Below the pieces are notes generated by a model that saw only the letters and a program-made list of their open reading frames with translations, was not told the DNA's origin and did no database searches. Position numbers and translations under genes: made by a program. 64,000 bases of DNA from Cornus controversa (lineage: Eukaryota > Streptophyta > Magnoliopsida > Cornales > Cornaceae), in contig CM048845.1 of assembly GCA_026545225.1 (NCBI GenBank), forward strand, positions 88,005,033 through 88,069,032. Reading direction: 5' to 3'. This document shows, piece by piece, positions 46,139 to 58,739 of this stretch; position 1 is the first letter of the stretch, and each line of letters begins with the position of its first letter.

Positions 46139-48280
46139 CACCTTTCCATTTTAATAGATTTTACTAATTTGATTTCTTACACATGTCAAATATTTACTGT
46201 CTAAATTGATTTCAATGGAAGAGAATTGAAAATTTGGAATCATACCACATCAATACTAATTCCAACAAGTTGAGACCCATTATTACAATACCATCCAATC
46301 TTGAGGGAAAAGATTTTAGTTTTCTTCTTCAATGAAAATAGATTATATTAGATCAATTAAGAGAGATTTCAATCTTCACCAAAATATTCATCCAAATCCT
46401 CGAATGGAATCTTGCAAAGGAAGAATTCCAAAGAATAAATCTTTCTTTTACTTGTACTTGTTGAATCTTTCTCTTCAATTAATCAGTGTAATATTTCGAA
46501 CCCTCGTTACTAATGGAATCCAAATAATCTCTGTGTTAATCAAAAGATTCTTTCAATTGGCTAAAATTTGTTACGTGAACAAAACTAGATCGTGTCCCTA
46601 CAATTTAAATAGATAAAAATTAAAAGATTTGAAAGAGTTTTCGAATTATAGCCAATAACAAACCAAATCCAAATTAAATCCTCTCCCCTCACGCTACTAT
46701 TATATCTACTACTACAAAATCTATCTTTTGAAACCTAGATCAGGCCAGACGCATTTCTTCCTTATATCTCCATCTCATCTCACTTTCTCTCTCTCTAAAA
46801 TCAAATAAACCTATTTGAAGACTAATCACTAGTGATTGCCCTATTTAACATCAAATAAACCTATTTGAAGACTAATCACTAGTGATTGCCCTATTTAACA
46901 TTAATTCAATCTTTTAGAAAGAGACAAAGAATTAAATGACTGATGAAGAGATTTTCAGAGAGATTTTGTGTGATTGGTAATTCTGTTTTTTGTGATTGAT
47001 AATTCTGGATGGAGAAGGTCGGAAATAATAAAGGTTGGGTATTTGCAGTCCTACGTGGTCTTGGACTAGACTAGTATGAGAGGGAGAGGGGGATTAAGGA
47101 TTTAATTTGGATACTCTTTCAAGACCCTCTCAAATATATATATTTTTTATTTATTTAAATTGCTGACACGTTTCATCTCATTTTTGTACCACATCAGTAG
47201 TATGGACTTCCTACTCTCGATGAGTAGACAAGTATTGTCCATGCAACATTAGCCAGTTCATGGAGAAATTATAGGCTACCCTAGGTTGCCACCTCAATGA
47301 GCAAACGTGGTATAACATACCCTATGTGGTTAAGAAAATAAATATATCTACATCTGAAATATTTTTAGGTTACCTGATGAGATAATGGAATCAATTGGAT
47401 TTTTTTTTGACCAAAAAAAAAAAAAGAAGAAAGGATTCTCTTTGACCTAAAAAAAAAAAGAAAAGAAAAACTAGAAGAATTTGTGTAAGGAATTTGCAAA
47501 CAGAGTATTGCACTGTGGCTTGGAGTTGCCAGAAAAGGTTTGAGTTTGCCGATCATTTTATCTCCGGTCTCTTTGAGGTTTGGGTCCATCTTTAAAATGT
47601 TTGACTTTGTCGATCATTCTGCCTTTCCTCTCCGGTCACTTTCTTTTGATCTTGTGTAGAATATATTGTCGAGTTCTACTCTATCGTGTAAAAGGGGCAA
47701 TGGAACAAATTGATTGAAATTGGGTTGAGGAATTAATCCAACACAAACTAATCATACTTCATACTCAACCTATATGAAAAATCCAAAAATATAAAAGGAC
47801 CCGTTTGAAACTAAATAATAAGGTAGAGATCAACGTCCAAATCAATCAGCCCCATCTTGCAGATCATTCTTCGTTTTGCTTTTGATGCCAACTATGAGAT
47901 GACAAAGGAAATTATTGTGTACAAATACACGTATGTGTACCGTAGAAAAATAGGATAGTTCTTTTGGCTGCTTTTGATCTTACGTCATCCAACTGCAATC
48001 CTTTTCAATTCTTTAAAAATATAAAATTTAAATTCTTGCTTTGATTTCTTCTTTAATTTTTTTTTTCTACTTTCTTTTATATAGTTGTTATTCAATAGAA
48101 AGTTCAATTTTTGTTGCATAATTCAATATGTTTATTGACACTAGGCACCATGTTTACTTTATTGTATAGCTTGTTTATATGCAATGAGTTTTTTTTATAA
48201 GAAGTGTCTTCATTTTTTGAATTGGCAATGATTTATTATCTCTTTTACTTTTCTTTTTATTGTAAATAGGTCTTGGTGGT
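46139..48280. other. Intergenic with a 50-bp perfect tandem repeat
   Basis: 46801-46900 is two identical 50-bp copies containing the palindrome aatcactagtgatt. Short open frames here (for example 46332-46616) show no domain. About 47400-47460 contains two A-runs. No gene is recognised. Confidence 0.5.
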
Positions 48281-49368
48281 TTTATAGGCAAGTCATCAAA
48301 AAGGAGTCATTGGATTTGTTGGAAAAAGGGAATGGAGATTTCAACGAACTAAAGATTGGAATGGCATTTTTAAGTGAAGATGAAGCATATAGATTGTACT
48401 GTGAATATGCTATGAGGAAGGGTTTCAGTGTTCGAAAAGGAAAATTTCGATATGTGAGTGATGGAGTTGTCAAATAGCAAGAATATTTGTGTGCATTTTC
48501 AGGACACAATCCATATGGTGATCCTTCTGATCCGAAAAAGATTAGATGGTTGGTGACACGAATAGGTTTTAAGGCTTTAATAAGTTTTACCATTACAAAT
48601 GGAGTTTGAAAGATAAGTCACTTCAATGATGATCACAACCATGAGTTTGTTGCTTCAGAGGAGAGACAATTTTTAAGAATAAATAGAAATATAGATTCTG
48701 CCAGTGCTAGCATTATTAATTCCTTGGTTGTTGTAGGTATAAAAGGGACGAATGCCTATTCATATCTTTAAAAAAAGTTGGTGGATCTGAAAATATTGAG
48801 TTTACTCAAAAAGATTGTCACAATTTTATTAATCAAAAGAAGCAAAATTTGAAGACCATATGTTCTTTCACTGTGAGAAATTAGATGAGAAAGGTTGTTT
48901 GGCAAATTTCTTTTAGAGAGATGGGAGATCGAAATTGGATTTTGATTGTTTTGGAGATGTTGTGGTGTTTGACACTACATATCGAACAAACAAATATAAT
49001 ATAATATGCTCTCCATTCCTAGGTGTTAATCATCACAGGAAAAATATTTTATTTGGTTGTGCATTTATTTTAAATGAAACTACTGATTCATTTGTTAGGT
49101 TGTTTGAGAATTTTTTAGAGGCAATGGAGAATAAAGCACCAATGACTATATTTACTGAAGAGTGTCAAGCAATGACAAATACCATTAAGAAGGTTTTTCC
49201 AAATACTTGTCATCGTCTTTGCTCTTGGCATATTTCAAAGAATGCGACTCAGAACATTGGGAGCTTGTATGCTAATTATTAGTTCAAAGGTTTGTTTCAT
49301 GAGTGTCTAAATTATGAAACAAATGATGAATTTGAATCAACTTGGGATGAGATGATTACAAGATTTGG

Positions 49369-49997
49369 TAGGGGTGCAACTCGGGCGAGTTGAGCGGGTT
49401 AGAGGTACAGTTCGGGTTGAACCCGACATATGAAATGTTCAGCTCTAATTCAACCCTAACCCAACCTTCAACCCAAGCTAACCAACCCTAGCCCAACCCA
49501 TCCTTTAATTTTTTAGTTTGGGTTGAATTCGAGTTTACAACTCACGATGAGATTTTGAGTTACCACTGTGAGCATCATGTACGACATTGACTTTATGAAA
49601 CTAATAGATTGTTTTCTCATTCTTTTATGTGTTTGGAATGCACATTATCTACCATTAGACATAATTATTATAAAGGCTAAAAGGAATAATTATAACTAAT
49701 TCATTATTGAAAAAATTAAAGATATTGGCCAGTACATCTTATGACATAATAACCAATGGACCATTGACTAGATTGACATAACCATAATTTGACATAATTA
49801 GGGTATATATAAAAAGTAAAAATAAAATTCGGGTTCGGGTTGGGCTCGGGTTGATGGGACCTTAACCCAAACCCAACTCTAATTGAATTCAGGTTGAGAT
49901 TTGTTAACCCAGACCCAACCCTAATTGTAAACACAGTTGTCCGAGCCCATGAAAATCTGGGTTGGGCTCGGGTTGACAGATCCAAGTTGCACCCTTA
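49369..49997 (+). mobile_element. hAT-type MITE, copy 3, with perfect 8-bp target duplication
   Basis: 629 bp, ends TAGGGGTGCAACTCGGGC and (reverse complement) TAAGGGTGCAACTTGG, flanked by agatttgg on both sides (49361-49368 and 49998-50005). Non-coding, inserted in the FRS pseudogene. It has the best-preserved target duplication of the three copies, so it is probably the youngest. Confidence 0.9.
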
Positions 49998-50225
49998 AGA
50001 TTTGGTGATGGAGGCAACAAATGACTTAAAACATTTTATGGATCAAGAGAAAAGTGGTGTCCCGCTTTTAGCCTAGATACTTTCACTCTTTGTGTTAAAT
50101 TCACTTAAAGAAGTGAGAGTATGAACAATGTTTTACGTAAGATGACTTGCAAGACCATGACCTTAATGAAATTTGTGCTACACTATGAAGAACAGTGTGG
50201 GAAGATGCATTTGGCGAAAACTAAT

Positions 50226-53200
50226 GAAGGTGTTACCCAAGAATTATTTCTAGAGGGGGGGGGGTGAATAGGGACAATAGGTAAATGATGAAGCTTTTTC
50301 GGTTTAGCTCATTTTGACAAAAGTAGGCTTATTTGGACTTTTGTCAAACACTTAGTGAACTTATGTATTCAACAAGTGGGAATGAGAAAGCTCTATCTAT
50401 TATGTACTTAAATGATCTAGTGGATACAACAAATGCAAGTGTTCATGTAAGTGCAACTTATCAAGCTTGTAGTATATGAAAATGTTGATTGTGCATTTGT
50501 TAAATACATGGTGTGCAAATTGATTGAAAAATAGATAATCAAACAAATACTCAATTAATCAATAATTTTATCAATTCCACAACTCAACCAATACTCCAAA
50601 CATTTATTTCATCCTCCTCATATGAATTGAAACATATAAACTTATAGCATTCATATATAAAGCATATGTAATTTAAACAAATGAAATGTTATCAAATAAA
50701 AGAGTTCAAGAATAGAGAAATGCAAACCAAGTGACACCATGATTTTACATGGTTCGGCCCTTCTTGTCTACGTCAATGCCTCAAGAGCACTTCTTGAGGT
50801 TTCCACTATAGAGCCTTCCTTAATGGTGGAAAGCAAACCGAACAATTGCCAAGTGAATTATTTGGGCTTCCTTGCTCAATGACAATATCACCAAGACTTC
50901 TTTGCCAAGCTCAGGACTTGGGCTTCCTTACTCAATGAAAACCTCACCAAGACTTCTTTGCCAAGCTCATGACTTGGGCTTCCTTGCCAAGTGCATCACT
51001 TGGTCTTTCTCTCAAGGTAGATAATAAATTGTAAAACAAATACAATAATTTTTCTCAATGAATAGATATTCAATACACGCTCAAATCCTAGAGTTATATA
51101 TGAAGATTTCAAATGAAAAGCTCAACTCTAGATATGCAAAAAGAACCAAAATGAATGACATGAAAGATGATACTCAATGGTGGTTCCTAAGAGATTTTTT
51201 ACCAAGTAGAATGCAAAAATATGCATTCAAGAGTTTCTCAAGTGTATGCTCATGGGTAGGTTTCTCTCTAGCTCTCTTGCTCTTCTATTCTCTCGGCTCT
51301 ACATTGCATTATCTATCTCTTGTCCTGAAATCCCCAATACAAATGGGTATATATAGAGTCTCAAGAGAATATAGCCGTTTGGGGTCCAAAACTAGTCGTT
51401 AATTTGAATCTGGGAAAAAACAGTCGACTTTATTTGAGCCTTCAAAGTGTTAGATTCATGCTGCCTAAAACAATCGACTTTCTCTAATGAATAAGATGAC
51501 TATTTCATTAAATCTCACAAACTAAAATAGAAAGAAAGTCTTCTATATGAAATGAGATAGTCTTCTATCTTACTATTCCAGAAAAGTCATTTTCTCAAAA
51601 GTTCATAAACTAAAATAGAAAGATAGTCTTCTATATGATTTGAGATAGTCTTCTATCTTACTACTCTAGAAATGTCATTTTTGCACTGCATAAAAGAGTC
51701 GACTTTTTCTAATGCATAAGACGACTATTTTATCAAATCTCATAAACTAAAATAGAAAGAAAGTCTTCTATATGTTTTGAGATAGTTTTCTATCTTAGTG
51801 CTCTAGAAATGATATTTTCATAAAAGTTCATAAACTAAAATAGAAAGATAGTCTTCTATATTAATTAAGACAGTCTTCTATCTTAGTGCTCTAGAAATGT
51901 CAATTCATGAAATTTCATAAAAAGAAAGTCGACTATATGAAATGGAATAGTCTTTTACTTTAGTGCTCTAGAAATCCTAAAAATATGCTGCTTGAAAAAG
52001 TCGACTATACAGTTTAAATAAGTCGACTGTTTTGATCCTCATTTAAAATACAAGTCTGTTAAAGCATGAATGAGCCTAAAACCTCAAGGACTGATGCAAA
52101 GAAACTTCATTAAGATCAAGTCCAATTCTAAAGTACTAAGAACCAATCATAGATACTAAAATGAGATGCATGTGGTCAATCAATTTTAGATTATGAGTTG
52201 GGTTCTTTGAATATTTGAACCTCCTAAAAATCAACTATGACCTTATAAAATAAATCAATTTGATCCAAGGTCTTTGACTTCACAATTTCATTAAATATGA
52301 ATATTGAGAATTAAAATATTTTTAATTGAAAATCATCTCAATATTACCTTAGGCTTTTCAGAATTTAAACATATAAGTTCAAAGCCTCATTCAATCTATC
52401 TAAGAACCATAAATGATATTTCCTAGTTCAAGTATAGGTTCTAGAATTTGTTTACTCAAGAATTGAGTTCCTTCAAAGCTAAACATAAGCTTGAATTAAC
52501 TCAATCTCAATGAAGGCCTTCAAGATTATTCAATGAAGTTTATGGCCTAATTCTAAGTGTCCAAGGAACCATGATATGATATGAATGATATGCATTGATC
52601 CTAAGGTCCACTAGGTTAATAGATGAGCTTTCAAAAGAAGTTACTTCATAAATAACTTTACATTAAATCTAGCACTCACCCAAGACTAGCCTACCCAAGT
52701 CTTTTGATCTTCAAATCTTTAAACTTTTGGGTTCCTTCATCATGTGGCTTGGATTCACTTCAACTTCGCCATTGATCTTGATTATTGATCTTTGAGTTCC
52801 ATGATCACATGGCTTCATACATCTTCTTGTAATTCCTTTTGAAATTCAATGCCTTTAAGATACTTGAATTAATATAGTATTTTCTAAGCTGCACACTCAA
52901 GTAAACTTATTAAATCTACACATCAATAGTTTGTTATCATCGAAATCACCCAAGTAACCTAGGGTTGAAACCTTGAGGTCAACAGAAAGTTTTCGTTGTA
53001 AACATGGTATGGTATAACCGACATTAAAAGTGTTGACCCAAAGGTTTTAACCAAAGGACAATCTTGTAATTTTGATGATAACAAACCATTAATGGTGTTA
53101 AGTACTAACATTTACTTTGAGTGATTGCTTAGAACAATGATCTATTTAAGATAACATTCACAATGAGAATAAATCATTGAAGATGATATGAGCAAAATAA

Positions 53201-54458
53201 TTTATCCTATGGAAATGAAGTCGGTATAGTAAGCTTGAAGAATCATGCCAATCAAAGAAGATTTGGGGTAGTTAGGAAATGGTGAGAATTTAGGTAATCT
53301 TGTAAAGCTTATTTGAATATCTTGCTAGAAACACAAATTCTCAAAAATAAGTTTTTAAGACTATGTGCATATCATCCTTACATTTTATATTGGTCTTTAG
53401 CCTCTTGAGAATATGACTTGATCATATTGAATCACATCTTTTAAGTCCTTGTTGGGTTAGGCTTTGTTTGGATGTCAAAACTCTATTTTTCAGTGTTCAA
53501 CATGTATTAGTCGACTTATACAATCCTATCAGTCGACTTATAGAGACTGTGAGTTGTTGACATTCTTAGAGGGACAGACTAGTCGACTTATGAAAATGCA
53601 TCAGTCGACTTATGTCTTGAAATATTTTTTTCTCAGTCGACTAAGAATCGTCTAACGTTGACAAGTTGTTTTTAATCATTTGTAGAGGGGTAAATTAGTC
53701 GACTTATAGAATCTCATTAGTCGACTTATATTGGTTCAAAACTTTTTTTTTGTCTTGAAAATCTCATCAGTCGATTAATGCTAAATGGCCAGTCGACTAA
53801 CTTTACGGGAACAGATCTGAAACAGCTAGTTGACTGCATTTAATGTTGCCCAACCACCTCCAACAGCCATATTTTTGAAATAGACGTTATATATGAGTCT
53901 TGATTTATATTTATGAGGAAGAGACACCAATCATACATTTCTTGATCATCATTTACTAATCTCACCCACTTGAAACAAAGATTTGAGCTTCAAACTTGAG
54001 ATTCATTTATTACTATAGTTGTGAGCTGAAACTTGAGCATTTGTTCTTGAGAGACATTATTTATTATACTCCAAATTTTCTCTCATTCATTGTAAATGGT
54101 TGGTTTAAACCCTAGAAGACTAGGTGAAGAACTTCACTTAGTAAGAGAAGGAAGAAGCTTGTAAGCTTCATTGTAAAGGTTTGCTCTCCACCCGAAAGGA
54201 GAAACCTTAGTGAATTTGGAAAAATCTCAAGAGGGATCTTGAGTCGTGGAGTAGGGGATTCCGAACCACGCTACATCTTGCGTCACTTGTATTTGATTCT
54301 CTCTAACTATCTCTCTTATCTTTATGTATCAAGTTCATTTTAACCATTTCACTTTTGCTTTCATTTAGATTTGTTCTTGCAATTGTTATTAGTGAAAAAT
54401 TGTCTTAGTTTGCCATTGACCCTATTCACCCCCCCCTCTAGGTCAATTTTTGGGTAAC
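50226..54458. mobile_element. 4.2-kb element with inverted ends (unclassified, foldback-like)
   Basis: The left end tgttacccaagaatt..., with tctaga, a G-run and gtgaatagg, is matched by the reverse complement of the right end (tgttacccaaaaattgacc, a G-run, gtgaatagggtc) over about 45 bp. Further in, both arms have a block ending ggttcgg followed by gene-like exhortations of short sense-less repeats, and both carry clusters of agtcgact (51419-52020 left, 53510-53800 right). A second inverted pair lies inside: gggttgaaaccttgaggtca (about 52964) against tgttgacccaaaggttttaa (about 53033). No transposase or other coding sequence is seen. It is inserted in the FRS pseudogene. No clear target duplication was found, so the superfamily is unknown. 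Confidence 0.65.
51480..51930. repeat. Higher-order tandem repeat inside the 4.2-kb element
   Basis: The block aaactaaaatagaaag occurs near 51520, 51608, 51745 and 51833, spaced 88, 137 and 88 bp. This means a unit of about 225 bp, made of two related halves, is present twice. Each half contains agtcttctatat and a tctatctta..ctctagaaat stretch. Confidence 0.75.
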
Positions 54459-55132
54459 AAAGAGGTAGTGGAATATTGGAACAAGTAGCTAGTGTTTACA
54501 CAATTAGTATTTACTACCTATTTGAAGAAGAGTTTCTTTCTAGTTTGATGGTACATTTGGAACAACTTAATACACTCCACAGTTATCGTGCATTTGAGGA
54601 AGGTCACAAAAAGCATCGCATTAGAAAGTTTGACTCCTCTAATTGCAATGTCATGTGCTCTTGTTTGAGTCCACCGAGTGGTTGTGTCGGCATGCACTTA
54701 AGGTTCTTAATTCGTGGAATATTACCAATATACCATCTCAATATGTTATAGATAGATGCAGGAAATGTGCGAAAACTAGAAATGTTGTATTTGAACATGG
54801 TGAGTTATCCACAAAGAAAAAATCATTGTTGACTCTCGAAAGGAACTTCTTACTTAAACAGACTTATCGTGCTATCAATTACTTTGTTTTAAGTGAAGGA
54901 AAAATGTGACCAAAGGGCATGTGCAATCAATGTTGGATGATGTTGAAAGACTAATGGAATTTTGCAATTTAAATAAAAAAATTGGTGATTTTAGTTGTAG
55001 TCATACCATGGAGAGCTGTGAACAGTTAAATGATATGCCCATATTGGATCCCTCACGCGTGAGGTAAAAGGGAGTAACAAATACACGGATAAAAAGCCAT
55101 CTGGAGAGAAAGAAACATAAGAAGAAAGGAGG

Positions 55133-56910
55133 TAACCAAAATTTCATCTAAATTTATTCATTTTATTTTTATATTGAATTTACACATTTGAACTTGTGGG
55201 TTCTAATTATTTTTTACAACACAGCACAAACAAGTGTAAAACATTCACATGTTCAGACACCATAGTGAGTCATGTTCCTATTTCAAATGCTCATTCATTT
55301 GGTACGCCAATGCATGCTAACTTTTACAATCCAAGTCCTTCCCACGAGGTAATCTTCCTTTTACTCTACTAACTCAAAATACATTAACAACATATATTCA
55401 TATCTCAATAATTTATTTGAACTTTATGGTTTACAGGCTTTCAGTTCGAGTTGAAATTTTAATCAACCTGGGTTCAGTTTTATAAGATTGCTTTGACACA
55501 ATAATCAAATGCCACATCTTAGTTTGTATTTTTGCTTATTTCATTATATGGTATTCTTTTATGAGTGACATTTTTCAACACACTTTTGTAGAATGTCTTT
55601 TCAAACAAACATGATGATCCTGAAACAATTTAGCAAATGCTAATATCTCAGCACCCCATAAATCCTATTAATTTTCTAAAAGACCAAGATTTAAATGATA
55701 TAACTTGTTCTATTTTTTTCTATAATCACTTCTCTTAAATATATTATTCTTAACTAACCACATACGTTTTATTTATTTGCATGATCTCTTCCAGTTGGTC
55801 AAGATGCAAGTTGAAGTTTGATTGTCTTATTTTTCTTATTTCGGAGAGTGCTACTTACTTTCAAAAGTTAAATTTTGATTGCTTTGAGAATATTATGAAA
55901 TGTTTATATTGAAATTAGTGGTTACCCTTTCTTTTAACACAGCCATATAATTGTAGAGTTTTTACTAAACTTTTGTCTTTATTTTCATAGTTATGTTAAA
56001 ATGGTGGCCTCTTCTGAGTCATTCTCATTTTAATTTTGAAAATGGACCATGCAGTTCTTTATTTATTAAGTCGCAGTTAGTTTGGCTTAGCTTTTAGCGT
56101 TAAGTATGTCTTTAGGTATTACTGTCATAATATAGTGATTCAAAACCATGACTAATACTCGAATATTTCTTTATTGTTTGTACACGAAAACTAGCAAAAT
56201 TCTCTCAAATTTGTAACACAAATAAATAAGTTCAAAGTATTTCAGTACATCTAGTAGTCCCCCTTCCTAATCAAGGCTCCATTATTTGTCTTGCAGACAA
56301 GATGTTGCTAATTCCTGAACCTAAATTTATATATGTGTATACATATATCTATCTATATATATATATATAGAACACAATTGATCAAAATCAAACTTATGAA
56401 CTACATATAAATGGTAGCAAAGATGGCAAAGAACAAGGAGATGATGAATGAGGCAAAACTGAAGACAAGCAAAGTGGAGAAGCCAGAAGATGGATACATT
56501 GTTTACATTATTTTCTTATTTCATTATTTTCTTATGAGTTCGTGCAAAATAACCTTAACCGCACAAGTCCGGATTCAATTTGCAGACATTAATATAGGTT
56601 TTTGATGCTTTTGTTAATAAATTGACAATCTATCAATTTCGCTGCATTGAATGGTAAACAATTAATGGTATATCAAAATTACAAGTTTATTGCAATTAGT
56701 CAACAATGAATGGGTAAATTAGCTTTATCCAAATCAAACAAAACTCACTCATATATAGGAACAACTAGAATGAATTTAGCATTTGCAATGGACCTTGACA
56801 ATGACATGCTGCCTAGTTACCATTTGTTAGAAAAATTGAATGAAAATTGAATTTTATATTATTTAACAGACATGTAAATATTAATTCGTAACAAATAAAC
56901 ACTATTAATG
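55133..56910. other. Intergenic, no clear feature
   Basis: AT-rich sequence downstream of the FRS pseudogene. It may contain its former last introns and exons, but nothing is recognised. A TA run occurs at about 56353-56369. Confidence 0.3.
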
Positions 56911-57390
56911 TAGGTTGAAGGTGAAATAGTGTGATTCACACTGAATAGACACCAAAATTGTCTGTTAGTATCGAATAGATACAATTAGTATTGTTTAAAG
57001 TTGAAACAATACGAGTTGTAACCTTTTGCATCAAAGGACATGTCCCATGGTTATTTGGATACTTATAAAGGGTACCACTATGCCTATAAATAGGTCCCCC
57101 AATTCTCATTTGTAAAAATATATAATTCAGACTTCCTCTTTTCTCCCAACGTACTATTCTATCACTCCCTACAAAAGTAACCGAATTTCCTAGTGAGTTA
57201 TTGTGCTTGTGTCTGAATCCAAAGGTCAAGTGAGTTAAGTCCAAGAGAGTACTAACATATAAGCGGTTCATATAAGCTCAGTTGGTTTGAAGTGTTGCTA
57301 CCAATTGAGAGGAAGATCGTTGTATCCTGAGAGACAGTCAACAAGGGTCCGTTCAACACCATTGCGGGACGATAATTGTCTTAAGGAGAT
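56911..57390 (+). mobile_element. Probable solo LTR (Copia-like)
   Basis: The stretch has a tataaatagg TATA-like box (about 57085), a downstream leader-like segment (cagacttcctcttttctccc), then a pyrimidine/purine-mixed region ending near caacaagggtccgttcaaca. This order is typical of plant Copia LTRs. There is no coding interior. The ends are not defined and no target duplication was established. Confidence 0.4.
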
Positions 57391-58734
57391 TGAATCTAAT
57401 TCAAGCCTCGATCATCAAATTTTAGATTCTTTATATGTGGTTTTATATGATAGTTTGTATAATGTTAAATTATCATTGGTCTTCTATAACATGTAATTTC
57501 TGTCGTGCATATGTTATATGATTTTAGAGTGATATATATCTTCCATTTAAATAATCACATAAAAGTGTATTGAAAATTATAGAATGCATGAAAGTGAGGT
57601 TTCTTGTACATTCTAGAAGTATATTTACTTGTATTCAAAAATACTATGATAATTATATATAATGAAGTTTGTAGATGATGTCATGATTCTCTGAGTAGCA
57701 TATTTAGTCCATATATATTTTTCAACACCATTATCTCAAAAATTAAAAATTACAAGGCTAATATGCATAAAAGAAGGATCAAATTGTTCTTTCCTTTGGA
57801 TTACTCAAGTAACTAAGGAAGAAGAATTCTCTCTTGAGTACAATCACAAATTTTGGATGTCTAATGGAATATCAGGTTAAGGTTTAACATGTTTCCAGAT
57901 GAACTGCTCCAACTGAGATATCTCACTAGTCAAACCGAAAGCTTCAGCAACAATACAATCAGTTGTGGCACCGAGAAACTGCAAATGCTTCTCCAGGTAC
58001 CCCAAGTGTATACTCGGTATCAATGTCTGCGGCTAATATAGTAGTTCTTGATGCATGAAGTTTGTCACTGTAATTTTTTATTTTATTTTAATTTTAAAAA
58101 AGATCAATATATTAGTAATACTTCACTTCAAAATTGAAAAATCACCCAAAACATCCAATACAGATATTTCTATTGGAAGGATAATAGATGAAGATCACTA
58201 CATTTGTTAAGAAAGTAATAAATTGTTGTGAATTTTTTTTCTTTTAATTTAGATCTCTTCATCATCACATGCACATGGAGGTAATTTGACAGCCCTAGTA
58301 GCTAGACGATCCCTTTAACCTCCTGGGAGAGACAACCACAGAAACATTACAATTAAGGCTGTCATCAGAATCGACAATGGCATTCGGCCTCTTCCTTCCA
58401 ACTATGTCATTGTCCCAACAAGGAATGTGTTTGGAGACTCTATAAATAGGGGCAAAGTTAAAAGGAAAAAGAGAAGAAATATGTAAGGGGTTGGTGAGTG
58501 CTGTGAGGAAATGAAGGAGTATATGTAATTCCGGGAGAGGATACTAAAAGAAAGAGTGAAAGAGTATGTGGTTGGCATTTTTTTGCGTGTTGTATATTCT
58601 CTTCTCAATTATAGTGAAAAAAATTTCTCCATGGACGTAACCTTAAAATTAGATGAATCATATAAAATATTGTATTGATATGATTGTGATGTGATTATAT
58701 GCTTTCGCTGTGCAAAATGAACGAACGAAAGAAG
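57391..58734. other. Intergenic, no clear feature
   Basis: AT-rich and non-coding. Open frames are short and carry no domain. Confidence 0.3.
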
Positions 58735-58739
58735 ATTAA

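Larger units (their letters stand above)
48288..55132 (+). pseudogene. FRS/FAR1-related pseudogene split by two elements
   Basis: FRS family motifs in order: AYRLYCEYAMRKGFSVRKGK (FAR1 DNA-binding domain, about 48380), HFNDDHNHEF (about 48620), FGDVVVFDTTYRTNKY, GVNHHRKNILFGCA and HRLCSWHISKNA (MULE-derived domain, 48935-49282), MNNVLRKMTCKTMTLMKF (about 50125), VASVYTISIYYLFEEEF (54480), WLCRHALKVL (SWIM finger, about 54670) and a basic end near 55050. In-frame stops (for example TAG after DGVVK and TAG after LYANY) and frameshifts break it. A hAT MITE (49369-49997) and a 4.2-kb inverted-end element (about 50226-54458) interrupt it. It belongs to a different FRS lineage than 12171-14186, judged by low motif identity. 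No function is expected. Confidence 0.85.

Noticed and set aside
49716-49985. 89-codon minus-strand frame inside hAT MITE copy 3
   Set aside because: Made of repeated aacccaaccc-type subterminal motifs of the MITE; not a gene.
51419-52030. Palindrome cluster as a CRISPR-like array
   Set aside because: The repeat is only 8-11 bp, spacing is irregular and the host is a plant nuclear genome.
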